This document shows, piece by piece, positions 31,637 to 39,595 of a stretch of DNA of 41,129 bases. The translations under genes and the position numbers were made by a program. The notes beneath the pieces were generated by a model. That model ran no database searches, was not told where the DNA came from, and saw only the letters and a list, made by a program, of their open reading frames with translations. This DNA comes from Clostridia bacterium (GTDB lineage: Bacteria > Bacillota > Clostridia > Oscillospirales > CAG-272), in the NCBI GenBank assembly GCA_017481265.1, contig JAFUPK010000028.1, forward strand, positions 1-41,129, written 5' to 3'. Positions within the stretch are counted from its first letter, which is position 1; the number at the start of each line of letters is the position of its first letter.

Positions 31637-32515
31637 ATGAAAGCAATAGAGACCGTTTCGCTAACGAAATATTACGGTAAGAAGCGCGGCATCGAGGGTG
31701 TTGACCTAAGCGTGGACAGCGGCGACTTTTTCGGATTTATAGGCCCAAACGGGGCAGGCAAATCGACAACCATCCGCACTCTTCTCGGACTCATAAAGCC
31801 GACCTCGGGAGAAGCGCGTATCTTAGGGAAGGACACGAGAGGCGAGCTTTGCGAGATCCTCAAAAATGTAGGCTATCTCCCCTCGGAGACCGTATTCTAC
31901 CGAGGCATGAAGGTAGCAGAGATCCTCCGCCTTTCCGCAAAGCTTCGGGGACTTGATACCTCAAAGGAGGCCGCAGAGCTTTGCGAAAGATTACAGCTTG
32001 ACACGGACAAAAAGGTCGAGGAGCTGTCCTTCGGCAACCGAAAAAAGCTTGGGATCATATGTGCGCTTCAGCATAAGCCTTCGCTTTATATCCTCGACGA
32101 GCCGACAAGCGGACTTGATCCGCTGATGCAGAGGGAGTTTTACGCGATCCTTAAAGAGAGAAATGCTGAAGGTGCTACCGTATTCCTGTCAAGCCACGTT
32201 CTTTCAGAGGTTTCGCGCTACTGTAAAACTGCGGCAGTTATAAGAGACGGGCGCATCATAGCCTGTGACAGCGTCGGTGCTCTCGGTCATACAGGAGTCA
32301 AGAGAGTAACCCTACGCGGACTAAAGGGAACTCTTGAGCTTTCGGGAATCAGGGATGTCAAAACCGAAGGGGACACTGCAAGCTTTCTCTACGGAGAGGG
32401 CTCACGGTCTCTTGCGGAAAAATTATCAAGTCTCGATTTCGAGGATTTCACCGTCACCGACCCCGATCTTGAGGAGGTATTCTTGCACTACTACGGAAAG
32501 GAAGCGACAAAATGA
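31637..32515 (+). CDS. ABC transporter ATP-binding protein
   Basis: A 292-residue ATPase subunit. Walker A GPNGAGKSTT, Q-loop region VGYLPSETVFY, signature LSFGNRKKLG (a variant of LSGGQ), Walker B LYILDEPTSGLD and H-loop SSHVLSEVSRYC are all present. The C-terminal 70 residues form the extension typical of drug, lantibiotic or peptide exporters of the CcmA/BcrA type. It starts 10 bp after the SdpI-like gene and overlaps the permease by four bases, so it belongs to the same operon. Likely role: export or removal of an antimicrobial molecule or lipid; substrate unknown. Confidence 0.93.
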   Translation: MKAIETVSLTKYYGKKRGIEGVDLSVDSGDFFGFIGPNGAGKSTTIRTLLGLIKPTSGEARILGKDTRGELCEILKNVGYLPSETVFYRGMKVAEILRLSAKLRGLDTSKEAAELCERLQLDTDKKVEELSFGNRKKLGIICALQHKPSLYILDEPTSGLDPLMQREFYAILKERNAEGATVFLSSHVLSEVSRYCKTAAVIRDGRIIACDSVGALGHTGVKRVTLRGLKGTLELSGIRDVKTEGDTASFLYGEGSRSLAEKLSSLDFEDFTVTDPDLEEVFLHYYGKEATK

Positions 32516-33297
32516 CACTTTTTCTTCATGAATTACGCAAAAACCGCGCATCACTTGTCATCTGGACGGCGGCGCTTTCCTTTATGCTCGGTGTTTGCAT
32601 ACTAATTTATCCCGAAATGTCGTCGCAAATGAATGAGATCAGCGATATGTTTGCCGATATGGGAAGCTTTTCTTCCGCATTCGGCATGGATCAGGTGAAT
32701 TTCGGTGAGTTTATGGGCTATTTTGCTATTGAGTGCGGAAATGTCCTCGGACTCGGCGGCGCTTTGTTTGCAGCGCTTATCGGAGTAACTGCAATTTCAT
32801 GTGAAGAACGCGATGGTACGGCAGAGTTCCTTCTCGTCCACCCCTTGTCACGTGGATCTGTTGTCACCAATAAGCTTGCGGCGCTTGTCGTACGTATTCT
32901 GTTACTCAATACCGTTGTGGCGGTAATAACCGTGCTTTGTATCTTCGCAGTCGGAGTTGACGCCGATTTCGGAAAGCTTACTCTCATTTTCCTGTCTTAC
33001 GTTATTCTGCAGATCGAGATCGGTGCTGTCACTTTCGGAATCTCGGCTTTTGTAAGAGGAGGCGCCGTTGGTATAGGTCTCGGCATCGGATTTGCGTTCT
33101 ATTTTGTAAATATACTTGCAAATCTTGACGAGCGTCTTGATATTCTCAAATATGTTACACCGTTTTCTTACGCAGACGGAACGTCCATAGTTGCAAACGG
33201 TACACTTGAGCTTAAATATCTTGCCATAGGCGCTGTTTTCACCGCAGCAGGTATAGCTTCTTCGTATGTGAAGTATAGCAGAAAAGACATACTATAA
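32512..33297 (+). CDS. ABC-2-type transporter permease
   Basis: The 261-residue protein has about six membrane segments and the layout of ABC-2 permeases: N-terminal LRKNRASLVIWTAALSFMLGV, then GALFAALIGVTAISCEERDGTAEFLLVHPLSRGSVVTNKL, in which EERDGTAEFL...PLSR is the coupling region of this family. It overlaps the ATPase gene as ATGA. Two such permeases or a homodimer would complete the exporter. The operon ends at a hairpin duplicated around element B. Confidence 0.9.
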   Translation: MTLFLHELRKNRASLVIWTAALSFMLGVCILIYPEMSSQMNEISDMFADMGSFSSAFGMDQVNFGEFMGYFAIECGNVLGLGGALFAALIGVTAISCEERDGTAEFLLVHPLSRGSVVTNKLAALVVRILLLNTVVAVITVLCIFAVGVDADFGKLTLIFLSYVILQIEIGAVTFGISAFVRGGAVGIGLGIGFAFYFVNILANLDERLDILKYVTPFSYADGTSIVANGTLELKYLAIGAVFTAAGIASSYVKYSRKDIL

Positions 33298-33302
33298 AAA
33301 AT

Positions 33303-33322
33303 TGGCTGTCATGTGACAGCCA
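33303..33322. terminator. Left copy of the duplicated hairpin flanking element B
   Basis: Stem TGGCTGTCA / TGACAGCCA with loop TG. On the minus strand it is followed by a T-run (33302-33296), so it is the true terminator for transcripts from the cyclase side. Confidence 0.85.
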
Positions 33323-33323
33323 T

Positions 33324-33602
33324 CAGCTTGCTGACAAACCCTGTGCTTTGGCACAGGGTTTGTCAAATAAAACAAAGACTAAATCAAAAGTAAAAGGAAT
33401 GCGCGAGCTGCAGCACGTTCGCTTGCGCGAAGTGCGTCACCAAACTTCGTTTGGTGCGGGTCGCTTTTTGGACGAATAAGGGGAATTTCGCCCTCTGCGG
33501 AGGGCGACTCGGGACTCCGTCCCAAGACCCTGCGCCCTTTTAAAAAAGGTCGATCAAAACTTTTGTGCATTTTGTCAGCGCAAGACCTTTGTCAGCGGTC
33601 TG
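33324..33602 (+). mobile_element. Non-coding hairpin-flanked element, copy B (279 bp)
   Basis: Ends are CAGCTTGCTGACAAA and, reversed, CAGACCGCTGACAAA: 12 of 15 positions agree, so these are terminal inverted repeats. The sequence is nearly the same as copy A but lacks the 20-bp CTACTTCG hairpin module. The first internal hairpin has identical arms (33332-33346/33351-33365) but a TTTG loop instead of GAAA. Both flanks carry the same 20-bp hairpin with two loop differences. No coding frame is plausible. Confidence 0.8.
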
Positions 33603-33603
33603 G

Positions 33604-33623
33604 TGGCTGTCGCGTGACAGCCA
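33604..33623. terminator. Right copy of the duplicated hairpin flanking element B
   Basis: TGGCTGTCGCGTGACAGCCA, matching the left copy at 18 of 20 positions; differences are confined to the loop. It lies 4 bp after the cyclase stop codon on the minus strand. Confidence 0.82.
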
Positions 33624-33627
33624 ATTA

Positions 33628-34221
33628 TTATAGTTCTATAAGTACGGCTCTTACAGGTGCACCGTCGGCGCCTCCGAGCTTTAACGGAGCGGCGGAGAGA
33701 AGATAAGCTCCCGTGGGAACATCTCCGAGACGGATCCCCTCAAGTAATACTACACCATTGCCGAGAAGCTCAATATGTACCTCCATTGGTGCATCCTCGG
33801 GACCGACGGTCTGCGATTCATTTCCCACAAGAAGTACGCCGCTTTGTGCAAAGACTCTTGCGGCATCTGCACTTACTACAGCTTTTCCTTTAAGCAAGAT
33901 CCGTTTTGCACTTTCCGGATCGGCCTTGGCAGCTTTCATTAAGATCTCATTTGCTTGAGACCTGCCGATCATACCGTTGTGCTCATATACGAACGCTTTT
34001 CCGACCACAGCTTCGAGTGGGATGCTTTCCACGGTCAGCCCGTCGTTTATAAAATGAAACGGTGCGTCGATATGTGTCCCATTGTGCGCACACATTCCAA
34101 ACTCGGTGAGATTGCACACGTCGCCGTTTTCAACACTCAAGATACGCTCAAAATGAGGTGCAGGATCTCCGGGAAATACCTCGGACGTAAACACCTCCTG
34201 GGAAATATCGTATATTTTCAA
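33628..34221 (-). CDS. Cyclase/kynurenine formamidase-like family protein
   Basis: This family hydrolyses amide bonds of small aromatic or acyl substrates and carries zinc or manganese. The 197-residue protein has the signature HNGTHIDAPFHF, preceded by FPGDPAPHFE and followed by AVVGKAFVYEH, where the HxGTHxDxPxH motif supplies the metal ligands. N-acylkynurenine is only one possible substrate. Translation begins at a TTG (34221) because the KIYDIS start of the family falls there; no ribosome binding site is at normal spacing, the nearest AAAGG being about 14 bases upstream within the shared leader. It is a single gene bounded by element B. Confidence 0.85.
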   Translation of the reverse strand: MKIYDISQEVFTSEVFPGDPAPHFERILSVENGDVCNLTEFGMCAHNGTHIDAPFHFINDGLTVESIPLEAVVGKAFVYEHNGMIGRSQANEILMKAAKADPESAKRILLKGKAVVSADAARVFAQSGVLLVGNESQTVGPEDAPMEVHIELLGNGVVLLEGIRLGDVPTGAYLLSAAPLKLGGADGAPVRAVLIEL

Positions 34222-34228
34222 TTTTTAA

Positions 34229-34334
34229 GACCATGCCTTTCTTTGATTTGTGCCTTGCCGCCAGACTTTTTGCGCGGGGGTAGAAAGAGGTTTGAAAAAG
34301 CTAACGTGCGCTTTCGGCACACTTTATTTTCAAG
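34229..34334 (-). promoter_or_regulatory. Candidate structured mRNA leader, copy 2
   Basis: On the minus strand, a TTGAAAA/TTTTTCAA stem (34333-34327 with 34298-34292) encloses a GTGTGC-CGAAA-GCGCAC hairpin; then CCGC...GCGG, and finally the 24-nt block (34252-34229) identical to 19367-19344. A CTTTCT in the leader can pair with AGAAAG of the block, a possible way to hide the ribosome binding site. A TATAAT lies further upstream (about 34364). Confidence 0.5.
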
Positions 34335-34474
34335 CTTCTACTTGCTATAGTACGTATTCATTATATCATAAAATATGAAAAAATAAAAATATTCACATAG
34401 TTTTCACCTTAAATTTTACAAGGATTCAATTTTTTGTGTTAAAATAGTATCATCAAAGATAACGGAGGGTTATC

Positions 34475-36322
34475 ATGAACAGATTTTTATCAATATTTAC
34501 AGCACTGCTCTTTACTGCGGCTCTTGTTGGCTGCTCAAGCGGAACGGAAAACGGAACTGCATCGTCAAGCTTGTCGGATCAGGTATCAACGCAGCCACCC
34601 GTCGAGGCGGATTTCTCGGCTGACACGGACGATATGTTTACAAAACGTGATCTTGATTCCGATTACAGCATGAGCGGTGCTGTCAAGATAGAGCTTGACG
34701 GGGACAAGGCAAGCTCAAGCTCACATCAGGCAAAGGTAGAAGGGACCACAGTTACTCTTACTGCTGAGGCTACTTATATTATAAAGGGAAATCTCGCTGA
34801 CGGAACTGTTATCGTTGATGCTCCCGATACGGCAAAGCTACAGATCGTTCTTGACGGCGTAGAAATTTCAAGCAGTAATTCAGCGGCGATCTATGTAAAA
34901 AATGCAGACAAGGTCGTTATTACCCTTGCAGAGGGAAGTGAGAACACCCTTGCAAACGGCGGAGAATTTGCAACTACCGATGACGGAGTGGACGGCGCAG
35001 TATTTTCTAAGCAGGATATCAGCTTCAACGGAAATGGAAGCCTTACGGTAACGTCTCCTGCAGGGCACGGGATCGTTTCGAAGGACGACCTTGTTATCAC
35101 TTCGGGAAGCTACAGCATCACATCAGCATCTCACGGCATTGATGCCAACGACAGCATAAGACTTCGCGATGCATCCTTTACGGTAGAATCAGGTAAGGAC
35201 GCCTTCCACTGCGAAAATGCAGACGACTCATCTCTCGGCTTCATCTTTGCTTTAAGCGGAAGCTATGACCTTGAGTCAGAGGGAGACGGTGTCTCCTCAA
35301 GTGCCTACGTGCAGATAGAGGATGGAGAGTTTAATATTACCGCAGGCGGCGGAAGCGAGAACGGTACCAAGGAGCACTCAGACAACTACGGCGGATTCGG
35401 CGGAGGTATGGGCGGTCCGGAGGGTATGGGCGGTCCGGGGGGAATGGGCGGTCCGGGAAGACCCGGCGGAAGAAGTGCTGATAGCTCAGTGACAGCATAT
35501 ACGACATCTGATTCAGACGCGACCAGCATGAAGGGTATCAAGGCTGTAAGCGGTATCCTTATAAATGGCGGTGAGTTTGATATAAATTCAGCAGATGACA
35601 GTATCCATTCCGATACATCCGTTATCATAAACGGCGGCAAGATCACTATAGCATCGGGTGATGACGGCATCCACGCCGAAAATAAGCTAACGGTTACCGC
35701 AGGCGAAATTACCATTACAGAAAGCTACGAAGGACTTGAAGCAACCGACATCGAGCTTCTCGGCGGAGATATTGACCTTAAGGCTACAGACGACGGACTC
35801 AACAGCGCAGGCGGAAATGACGAAAGCGGAATGACCGGCGGACGTGACGGTATGTACGGCGGAGGTAAAGGCGGCCCCGGAGGAATGAGTGCCGGAAACG
35901 GAACGGTTGTGATCTCGGGCGGCTCACTTTACGTCAATGCTTCGGGTGACGGCATCGACGCCAACGGAAGCTTTGAAATGAGCGGCGGTAATGTTACCGT
36001 TGTCGGACCCACGCAGGGAGACACCGCAACTCTTGATTATGATACTTCCGCAGTTATCAAGGGAGGAACATTTATCGGAACAGGTGCCTCAGGCATGGCG
36101 CAGACCTTCTCCGATTCCTCTCAGGGAGTCATCTCGCTGAACGTTGGTAATCAGCCTGCAGGAACTGTTATAAAGATAGAGGATTCTGACGGGAATGAGA
36201 TCATAACAGCATCCCCGGAGCTTAATTTTGCTGTTGTAATAATAAGCTGTCCCGAGCTTGTGAAAGGCGAGAGTTATACAGTATATGTTGGTGAACAGAC
36301 GGGAGAGTTTAAAGCAGAATGA
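34475..36322 (+). CDS. Secreted lipoprotein with beta-helix-like repeats (DUF4353-type carbohydrate-binding protein)
   Basis: The 615-residue protein starts with a lipoprotein signal (MNRFLSIFTALLFTAALVGC, lipobox LVGC with Cys20), so it is anchored on the outside of the membrane. The body is a series of repeats of the kind GIDANDSIRLRDASF, GGEFDINSADDSIHSD, ASGDDGIHAENKLTV, with DDGI/DDGL turns, as in the family called carbohydrate-binding domain-containing DUF4353. Two low-complexity Gly/Pro/Met inserts occur (about residues 303-335 and 450-475). The DDGIH turns suggest calcium binding; function is not established. GGAGGG precedes the ATG. The following palindrome is a terminator shared with the rhodanese gene. 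Confidence 0.85.
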   Translation: MNRFLSIFTALLFTAALVGCSSGTENGTASSSLSDQVSTQPPVEADFSADTDDMFTKRDLDSDYSMSGAVKIELDGDKASSSSHQAKVEGTTVTLTAEATYIIKGNLADGTVIVDAPDTAKLQIVLDGVEISSSNSAAIYVKNADKVVITLAEGSENTLANGGEFATTDDGVDGAVFSKQDISFNGNGSLTVTSPAGHGIVSKDDLVITSGSYSITSASHGIDANDSIRLRDASFTVESGKDAFHCENADDSSLGFIFALSGSYDLESEGDGVSSSAYVQIEDGEFNITAGGGSENGTKEHSDNYGGFGGGMGGPEGMGGPGGMGGPGRPGGRSADSSVTAYTTSDSDATSMKGIKAVSGILINGGEFDINSADDSIHSDTSVIINGGKITIASGDDGIHAENKLTVTAGEITITESYEGLEATDIELLGGDIDLKATDDGLNSAGGNDESGMTGGRDGMYGGGKGGPGGMSAGNGTVVISGGSLYVNASGDGIDANGSFEMSGGNVTVVGPTQGDTATLDYDTSAVIKGGTFIGTGASGMAQTFSDSSQGVISLNVGNQPAGTVIKIEDSDGNEIITASPELNFAVVIISCPELVKGESYTVYVGEQTGEFKAE

Positions 36323-36327
36323 AAAAA

Positions 36328-36355
36328 TTAAGGACTGACGCGCGTCAGTCCTTAA
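36328..36355. terminator. Bidirectional terminator overlapping a coding end
   Basis: A perfect 13-bp stem TTAAGGACTGACG / CGTCAGTCCTTAA with a CG loop. It serves the lipoprotein gene and includes the stop codon of the rhodanese gene. Confidence 0.85.
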
Positions 36356-36779
36356 CTATTTCATACGGCCAGTCGATTATACCGCCGAACTCCTTTACAT
36401 TGGTGTAACCGAGATAGATAAGCGCCTCCGCGGCGATCTTGCTCCTCCGTCCGCTTCTGCAGTAAACGAGGATCAGAGTGTCCTTGCCCCTTATAAGTTC
36501 CTCTGCACGAGCTTCGATATCATATTCGGGAATAACTATTGCTCCCTCAATGTGTCCCTCTGCATACTCGCTGTCTGTGCGTGCATCTATGATCACATAT
36601 TCCTTTGCCGTGTCCATGATCTCCTTTGCTTTTTCGGCAGAAATCTGTTCAAATGTGAGCTCATCCGCATCGGATGTGCTATCCGCAGGCACACTTCCGC
36701 TTGAACATGATACGGAGCAAAGAGACAGTATAATAAGAAGTACCGCCTTAAATGAACTGAGTAGCTTTGAGGTTTTCAT
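36345..36779 (-). CDS. Rhodanese-like domain lipoprotein
   Basis: The protein (144 residues) has a lipoprotein signal (MKTSKLLSSFKAVLLIILSL..SVSC, Cys25) and a single rhodanese domain: ISAEKAKEIMDTAKEYVIIDARTDSEYAEGHIEGA, then LVYCRSGRRSK with the active-site cysteine in a six-residue loop, and LGYTNVKEFGGI. Rhodaneses transfer sulfane sulfur or act in thiol handling; here it would work outside the membrane. The ATG at 36779 is preferred over 36884 because it has GGGGA upstream and gives a clean signal peptide. It lies 29 bp after the vWA gene and is probably in its operon. Confidence 0.88.
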   Translation of the reverse strand: MKTSKLLSSFKAVLLIILSLCSVSCSSGSVPADSTSDADELTFEQISAEKAKEIMDTAKEYVIIDARTDSEYAEGHIEGAIVIPEYDIEARAEELIRGKDTLILVYCRSGRRSKIAAEALIYLGYTNVKEFGGIIDWPYEIVKD

Positions 36780-36808
36780 AAGTAAATTCCCCATCTCTGA
36801 ATGCAGGC

Positions 36809-37456
36809 TTACCTGCTTCTGTAGTCCTCGTCTATACGCTTCTTCCAGCCTGCGCCAAGCTTTCCGGAGGTACGCATATTGCATACGGCTTCGCTCAGAA
36901 CTTCGAAGTTAAGTCTTGTTCCTTCGCTGTCAGCGTGGTAGTTTGCCGCTCTGTCAGCGGATATACCGAGACCCTCCGCACTGAGCGCTGCATCAATATT
37001 GGCACCGAGGAATAAGAATTCCCATCCATACTTTTCTTTTTGGCGCTCAACCATCGCCTTCACCTTTTCAGCACCGTAGCGACGGCTCGCATTTTCCATA
37101 CCGTCGGTCGTTATGATAAAGACCGTGTGTGCGGGAACATCCTCACGACGTGCGTATTTGTGCACATTTCCAATGTGGTGTATTGCTCCTCCGAGTGCAT
37201 CAAGTAATGCCGTACAGCCGCAGACAGAGTAGTCATTACGTGTAAGGGTGGCAATTATTTGCAGAGGCACTCTGTCGTGGAGAACAAAGCTGTCATTTGC
37301 AAAGAGCACCGTGGAAACGAGACATTCACCGTCCTCTCGCTTTTGCTTCTCGATCATGGAGTTAAAGCCGCCTATAGTGTCGTCCTCAAGTCCTGCCATG
37401 GAGCCGCTTCTGTCAAGGATAAATACGAGCTCTGTAAGATTGTTTGTTTTTGTCAT
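36809..37456 (-). CDS. von Willebrand factor A domain protein
   Basis: A 215-residue cytoplasmic protein made of a single vWA domain. The metal-ion-dependent adhesion site is complete: DRSGSM near the N terminus (residues about 14-19), a threonine in CGCTALLDAL, and the aspartate of ITTDGMEN. Such stand-alone vWA proteins resemble TerY-like and other cytoplasmic vWA proteins that scaffold complexes. No other Ter genes are present. It starts after GAGAGG, with a TATAAT at 37487-37492 on the minus strand, and is 88 bp downstream of the macro-domain gene. Confidence 0.85.
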   Translation of the reverse strand: MTKTNNLTELVFILDRSGSMAGLEDDTIGGFNSMIEKQKREDGECLVSTVLFANDSFVLHDRVPLQIIATLTRNDYSVCGCTALLDALGGAIHHIGNVHKYARREDVPAHTVFIITTDGMENASRRYGAEKVKAMVERQKEKYGWEFLFLGANIDAALSAEGLGISADRAANYHADSEGTRLNFEVLSEAVCNMRTSGKLGAGWKKRIDEDYRSR

Positions 37457-37544
37457 GATTGTTACCTCTCTTTCATTTGGTGTATTTATTATACCTTGTC
37501 AAAAGAGAGATATGGTCGCTTGTCAAGCGACAAATCTGAACCTG

Positions 37545-38540
37545 TCATCCGATAAGATTCTGGTCAAAAGCGAACAGAGCCTCATTGATCTCGAAAATGT
37601 TATACTTTCCGTGTATTATAAAGTATTCGACGATAACGTCAAACTTACTGCTGTGTGACAAAGCAAATCCTGCCTTCTTCAGCATATCCTCTGTTTCGGA
37701 AAGAGAAAGCTCAAGTGCTATGGCAAATGCAAGAACGGTTACCTTTGACGGACGGTAGTTCTTATCGCTTCTTATTTTAGAAAAAAGCTTTCTGTCGATG
37801 TTTGCTTTTTTGTAGCACTCGGAGTCCGTCATTCCGCTTTCGTCGATCTTGCGAAGGAGCATTTCTGAAAAGCTTTCGTCAAGATTAAGAATGATCTCAT
37901 CAAGGCTTTCCGATTTGCACATATCTTCGGGCTGAGAGCATTTTATCGAAGGTGCCCTTGATGCGGCAAAAACAGACCTGCGCCTGACATATCCATCGCT
38001 GTCGGAATGATGCTTTACATAATTATCGTCGATGTAAGCACTTATGTCGGAAAAAAGCTTTTCGCCGATGTCGAAGGAAGCGCGGTCGAAGATCACGATG
38101 AATACCTCCATATCGTGATCCTTTAAAAACTCTGCCGCTGTGCTTACTGCTACATTTAAGGCATCTGCCTTGGGATAACCGTAAACTCCGGAAGAGATCA
38201 GAGGGAAGGCGATGCTTTCGCATTTGTGAAGCAGAGCAAGCTCAAGACTCTTTCTGTAGCAGGAAATGAGCGCCTCACGTTCGCCGCTTTTTCCACCGTT
38301 CCATACGGGGCCGACGGTATGAATGATGTACTTTGCCGGCAGCCTGTAGCCTTCAGTTATCTTTGCATCTCCTGTGGCACATCCACCGAGAGTCTTGCAT
38401 TTTCGGAGAAGCTCGGGACCTGCCGCACGGTGTATGGCTCCATCGACACCCCCGCCGCCGAGCAGGGAAGGATTCGCCGCATTTACTACAGCATCGACGT
38501 GCATTTTTGTTATATCCTGTCTTATTATATGTAGTGGCAT
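37545..38540 (-). CDS. Macro-domain protein with C-terminal helical/HTH-like domain
   Basis: The N-terminal half (residues about 1-165) is a macro domain that binds ADP-ribose and removes O-acetyl or ADP-ribose from substrates: [26 protein letters not shown] and [11 protein letters not shown] are present. The C-terminal region (about 225-331) is separate: [34 protein letters not shown] resembles an XRE-like helix-turn-helix, followed by further helices ending [16 protein letters not shown]. The linker (165-225) is polar and poorly conserved. A role for the tail in DNA or protein binding is inferred. AAGGAG precedes the ATG and a TTGTTA-17-TATAAT promoter lies at 38573-38601. Confidence 0.88.
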   Translation of the reverse strand: MPLHIIRQDITKMHVDAVVNAANPSLLGGGGVDGAIHRAAGPELLRKCKTLGGCATGDAKITEGYRLPAKYIIHTVGPVWNGGKSGEREALISCYRKSLELALLHKCESIAFPLISSGVYGYPKADALNVAVSTAAEFLKDHDMEVFIVIFDRASFDIGEKLFSDISAYIDDNYVKHHSDSDGYVRRRSVFAASRAPSIKCSQPEDMCKSESLDEIILNLDESFSEMLLRKIDESGMTDSECYKKANIDRKLFSKIRSDKNYRPSKVTVLAFAIALELSLSETEDMLKKAGFALSHSSKFDVIVEYFIIHGKYNIFEINEALFAFDQNLIG

Positions 38541-38572
38541 CTGTATCTCCTTGGGCAGAAGTTGTTACACAT

Positions 38573-38601
38573 ATTATAACACATCATAAGGCTTATAACA
38601 A
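38573..38601 (-). promoter_or_regulatory. Promoter of the macro-domain gene
   Basis: On the minus strand, -35 TTGTTA (38601-38596), 17-bp spacer, -10 TATAAT (38578-38573). Confidence 0.8.
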
Positions 38602-38647
38602 TAGAACAAAGAGAAGTCTTTATTGTTATCCTCAGTCAAAGAGAATA

Positions 38648-38688
38648 AAAAAGCAGTTTTTATCAACTGAAAAAGCAGTTTTTATCAA
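38648..38688 (+). promoter_or_regulatory. Tandem direct repeats, probable AraC-type operator
   Basis: Two 19-bp copies (38648-38666 and 38670-38688) with core AGCAGTTTTTATCAA are spaced 22 bp apart, two helical turns, and end 21 bp before a TATAAT at 38710-38715. AraC-family regulators bind such direct half-sites. Confidence 0.65.
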
Positions 38689-38740
38689 TTACTATTAAGT
38701 TTCATGTGGTATAATAAATCTATGAAAGGAGGGGGAGCAC

Positions 38741-39595
38741 GTGGAGCATAAGGAGCTGAAGCGGGTCATCTCATATATAGAAGAGCATCTGAAGGATGAT
38801 CGACGCGGCATCCTTGATAACGAAACTCTTGCAAGAGTAGCGGGATATTCCGAGTATTATTTTATAAGGCTGTTTAGCTCTTATGTGGGATGTACTCCCG
38901 CTGATTATATTCGCAAAAGAAGAATATCGGAGATAGTCAGGCTTATAGCTTCAGATTCTCGTCCTATCTCAGATATTGCATTTGAATACGGTTTTAACTC
39001 AAAAGAAAATTTCACAAGGGCATTTAAGAGTGAGCACAATATACTTCCAACTGAATTTAAGCGAGCAAATTGCAGTTTGAGGCTTTACGAGAAATATGAC
39101 TTTGGTACTAAAGAGTACCATCCGGAGGTGTATCTCCGATATATTCAGGCGTTTTCGCTTGTTATGTACCCATTCGGAAATGAATATCCTCCGAAAGCAT
39201 GGAACAGATATAATGCAGACCGATGTTCCGGAAAGCTGAGCGGCGGAAATGATGTTGAAGATTACGGTGCTATGATTTGGAACACAGAAAAAGGAAAACT
39301 TGATTATTATATTGGTATTGCTGAAAGCGAAGCCCTTGGGGACATTTCAGGAACGGTAAAGATAAGTTTTACAGACGGACTTTATGCAGTCTTTGAAACT
39401 GTTCCGTCTACACAGTACGATTTTGTTGAGATTATTCGAAATACGTGGAAATACATTTACTCAACATGGCTTCCGCAAAACGGATTCAGACGCGGGGAAG
39501 GGTATGAGTTTGAAAGCTACCTTGAGTCAGATAAAAAATATTCCGAGAGGATATACGTACCTCTCGAAATTGTAAAAGGAGAAGAAAATGGCTGA
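38741..39595 (+). CDS. AraC-family regulator with effector-binding domain
   Basis: A 284-residue regulator. The N-terminal half has two helix-turn-helix units (NETLARVAGYSEYYFIRLFSSY and ISDIAFEYGFNSKENFTRAFKSE) ending LPTEFK, the AraC DNA-binding signature. The C-terminal half (about 130-280) resembles the GyrI-like/effector-binding fold, with DYYIGIAESEA and YAVFETVPST...IRNTWKYIYSTWLPQNGFRRGEGYEFESY. This is the Rob/MarR-associated layout that senses small molecules. It starts at GTG after AAAGGAGGGGG. A direct-repeat operator and TATAAT precede it, suggesting autoregulation. The next gene overlaps by 8 bp. Confidence 0.9.
   Translation: MEHKELKRVISYIEEHLKDDRRGILDNETLARVAGYSEYYFIRLFSSYVGCTPADYIRKRRISEIVRLIASDSRPISDIAFEYGFNSKENFTRAFKSEHNILPTEFKRANCSLRLYEKYDFGTKEYHPEVYLRYIQAFSLVMYPFGNEYPPKAWNRYNADRCSGKLSGGNDVEDYGAMIWNTEKGKLDYYIGIAESEALGDISGTVKISFTDGLYAVFETVPSTQYDFVEIIRNTWKYIYSTWLPQNGFRRGEGYEFESYLESDKKYSERIYVPLEIVKGEENG

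Noticed and set aside
36809..37456. Tellurite-resistance (Ter) operon
   Set aside because: A single vWA gene is present; no TerC, TerD or TerB homologues are seen nearby.
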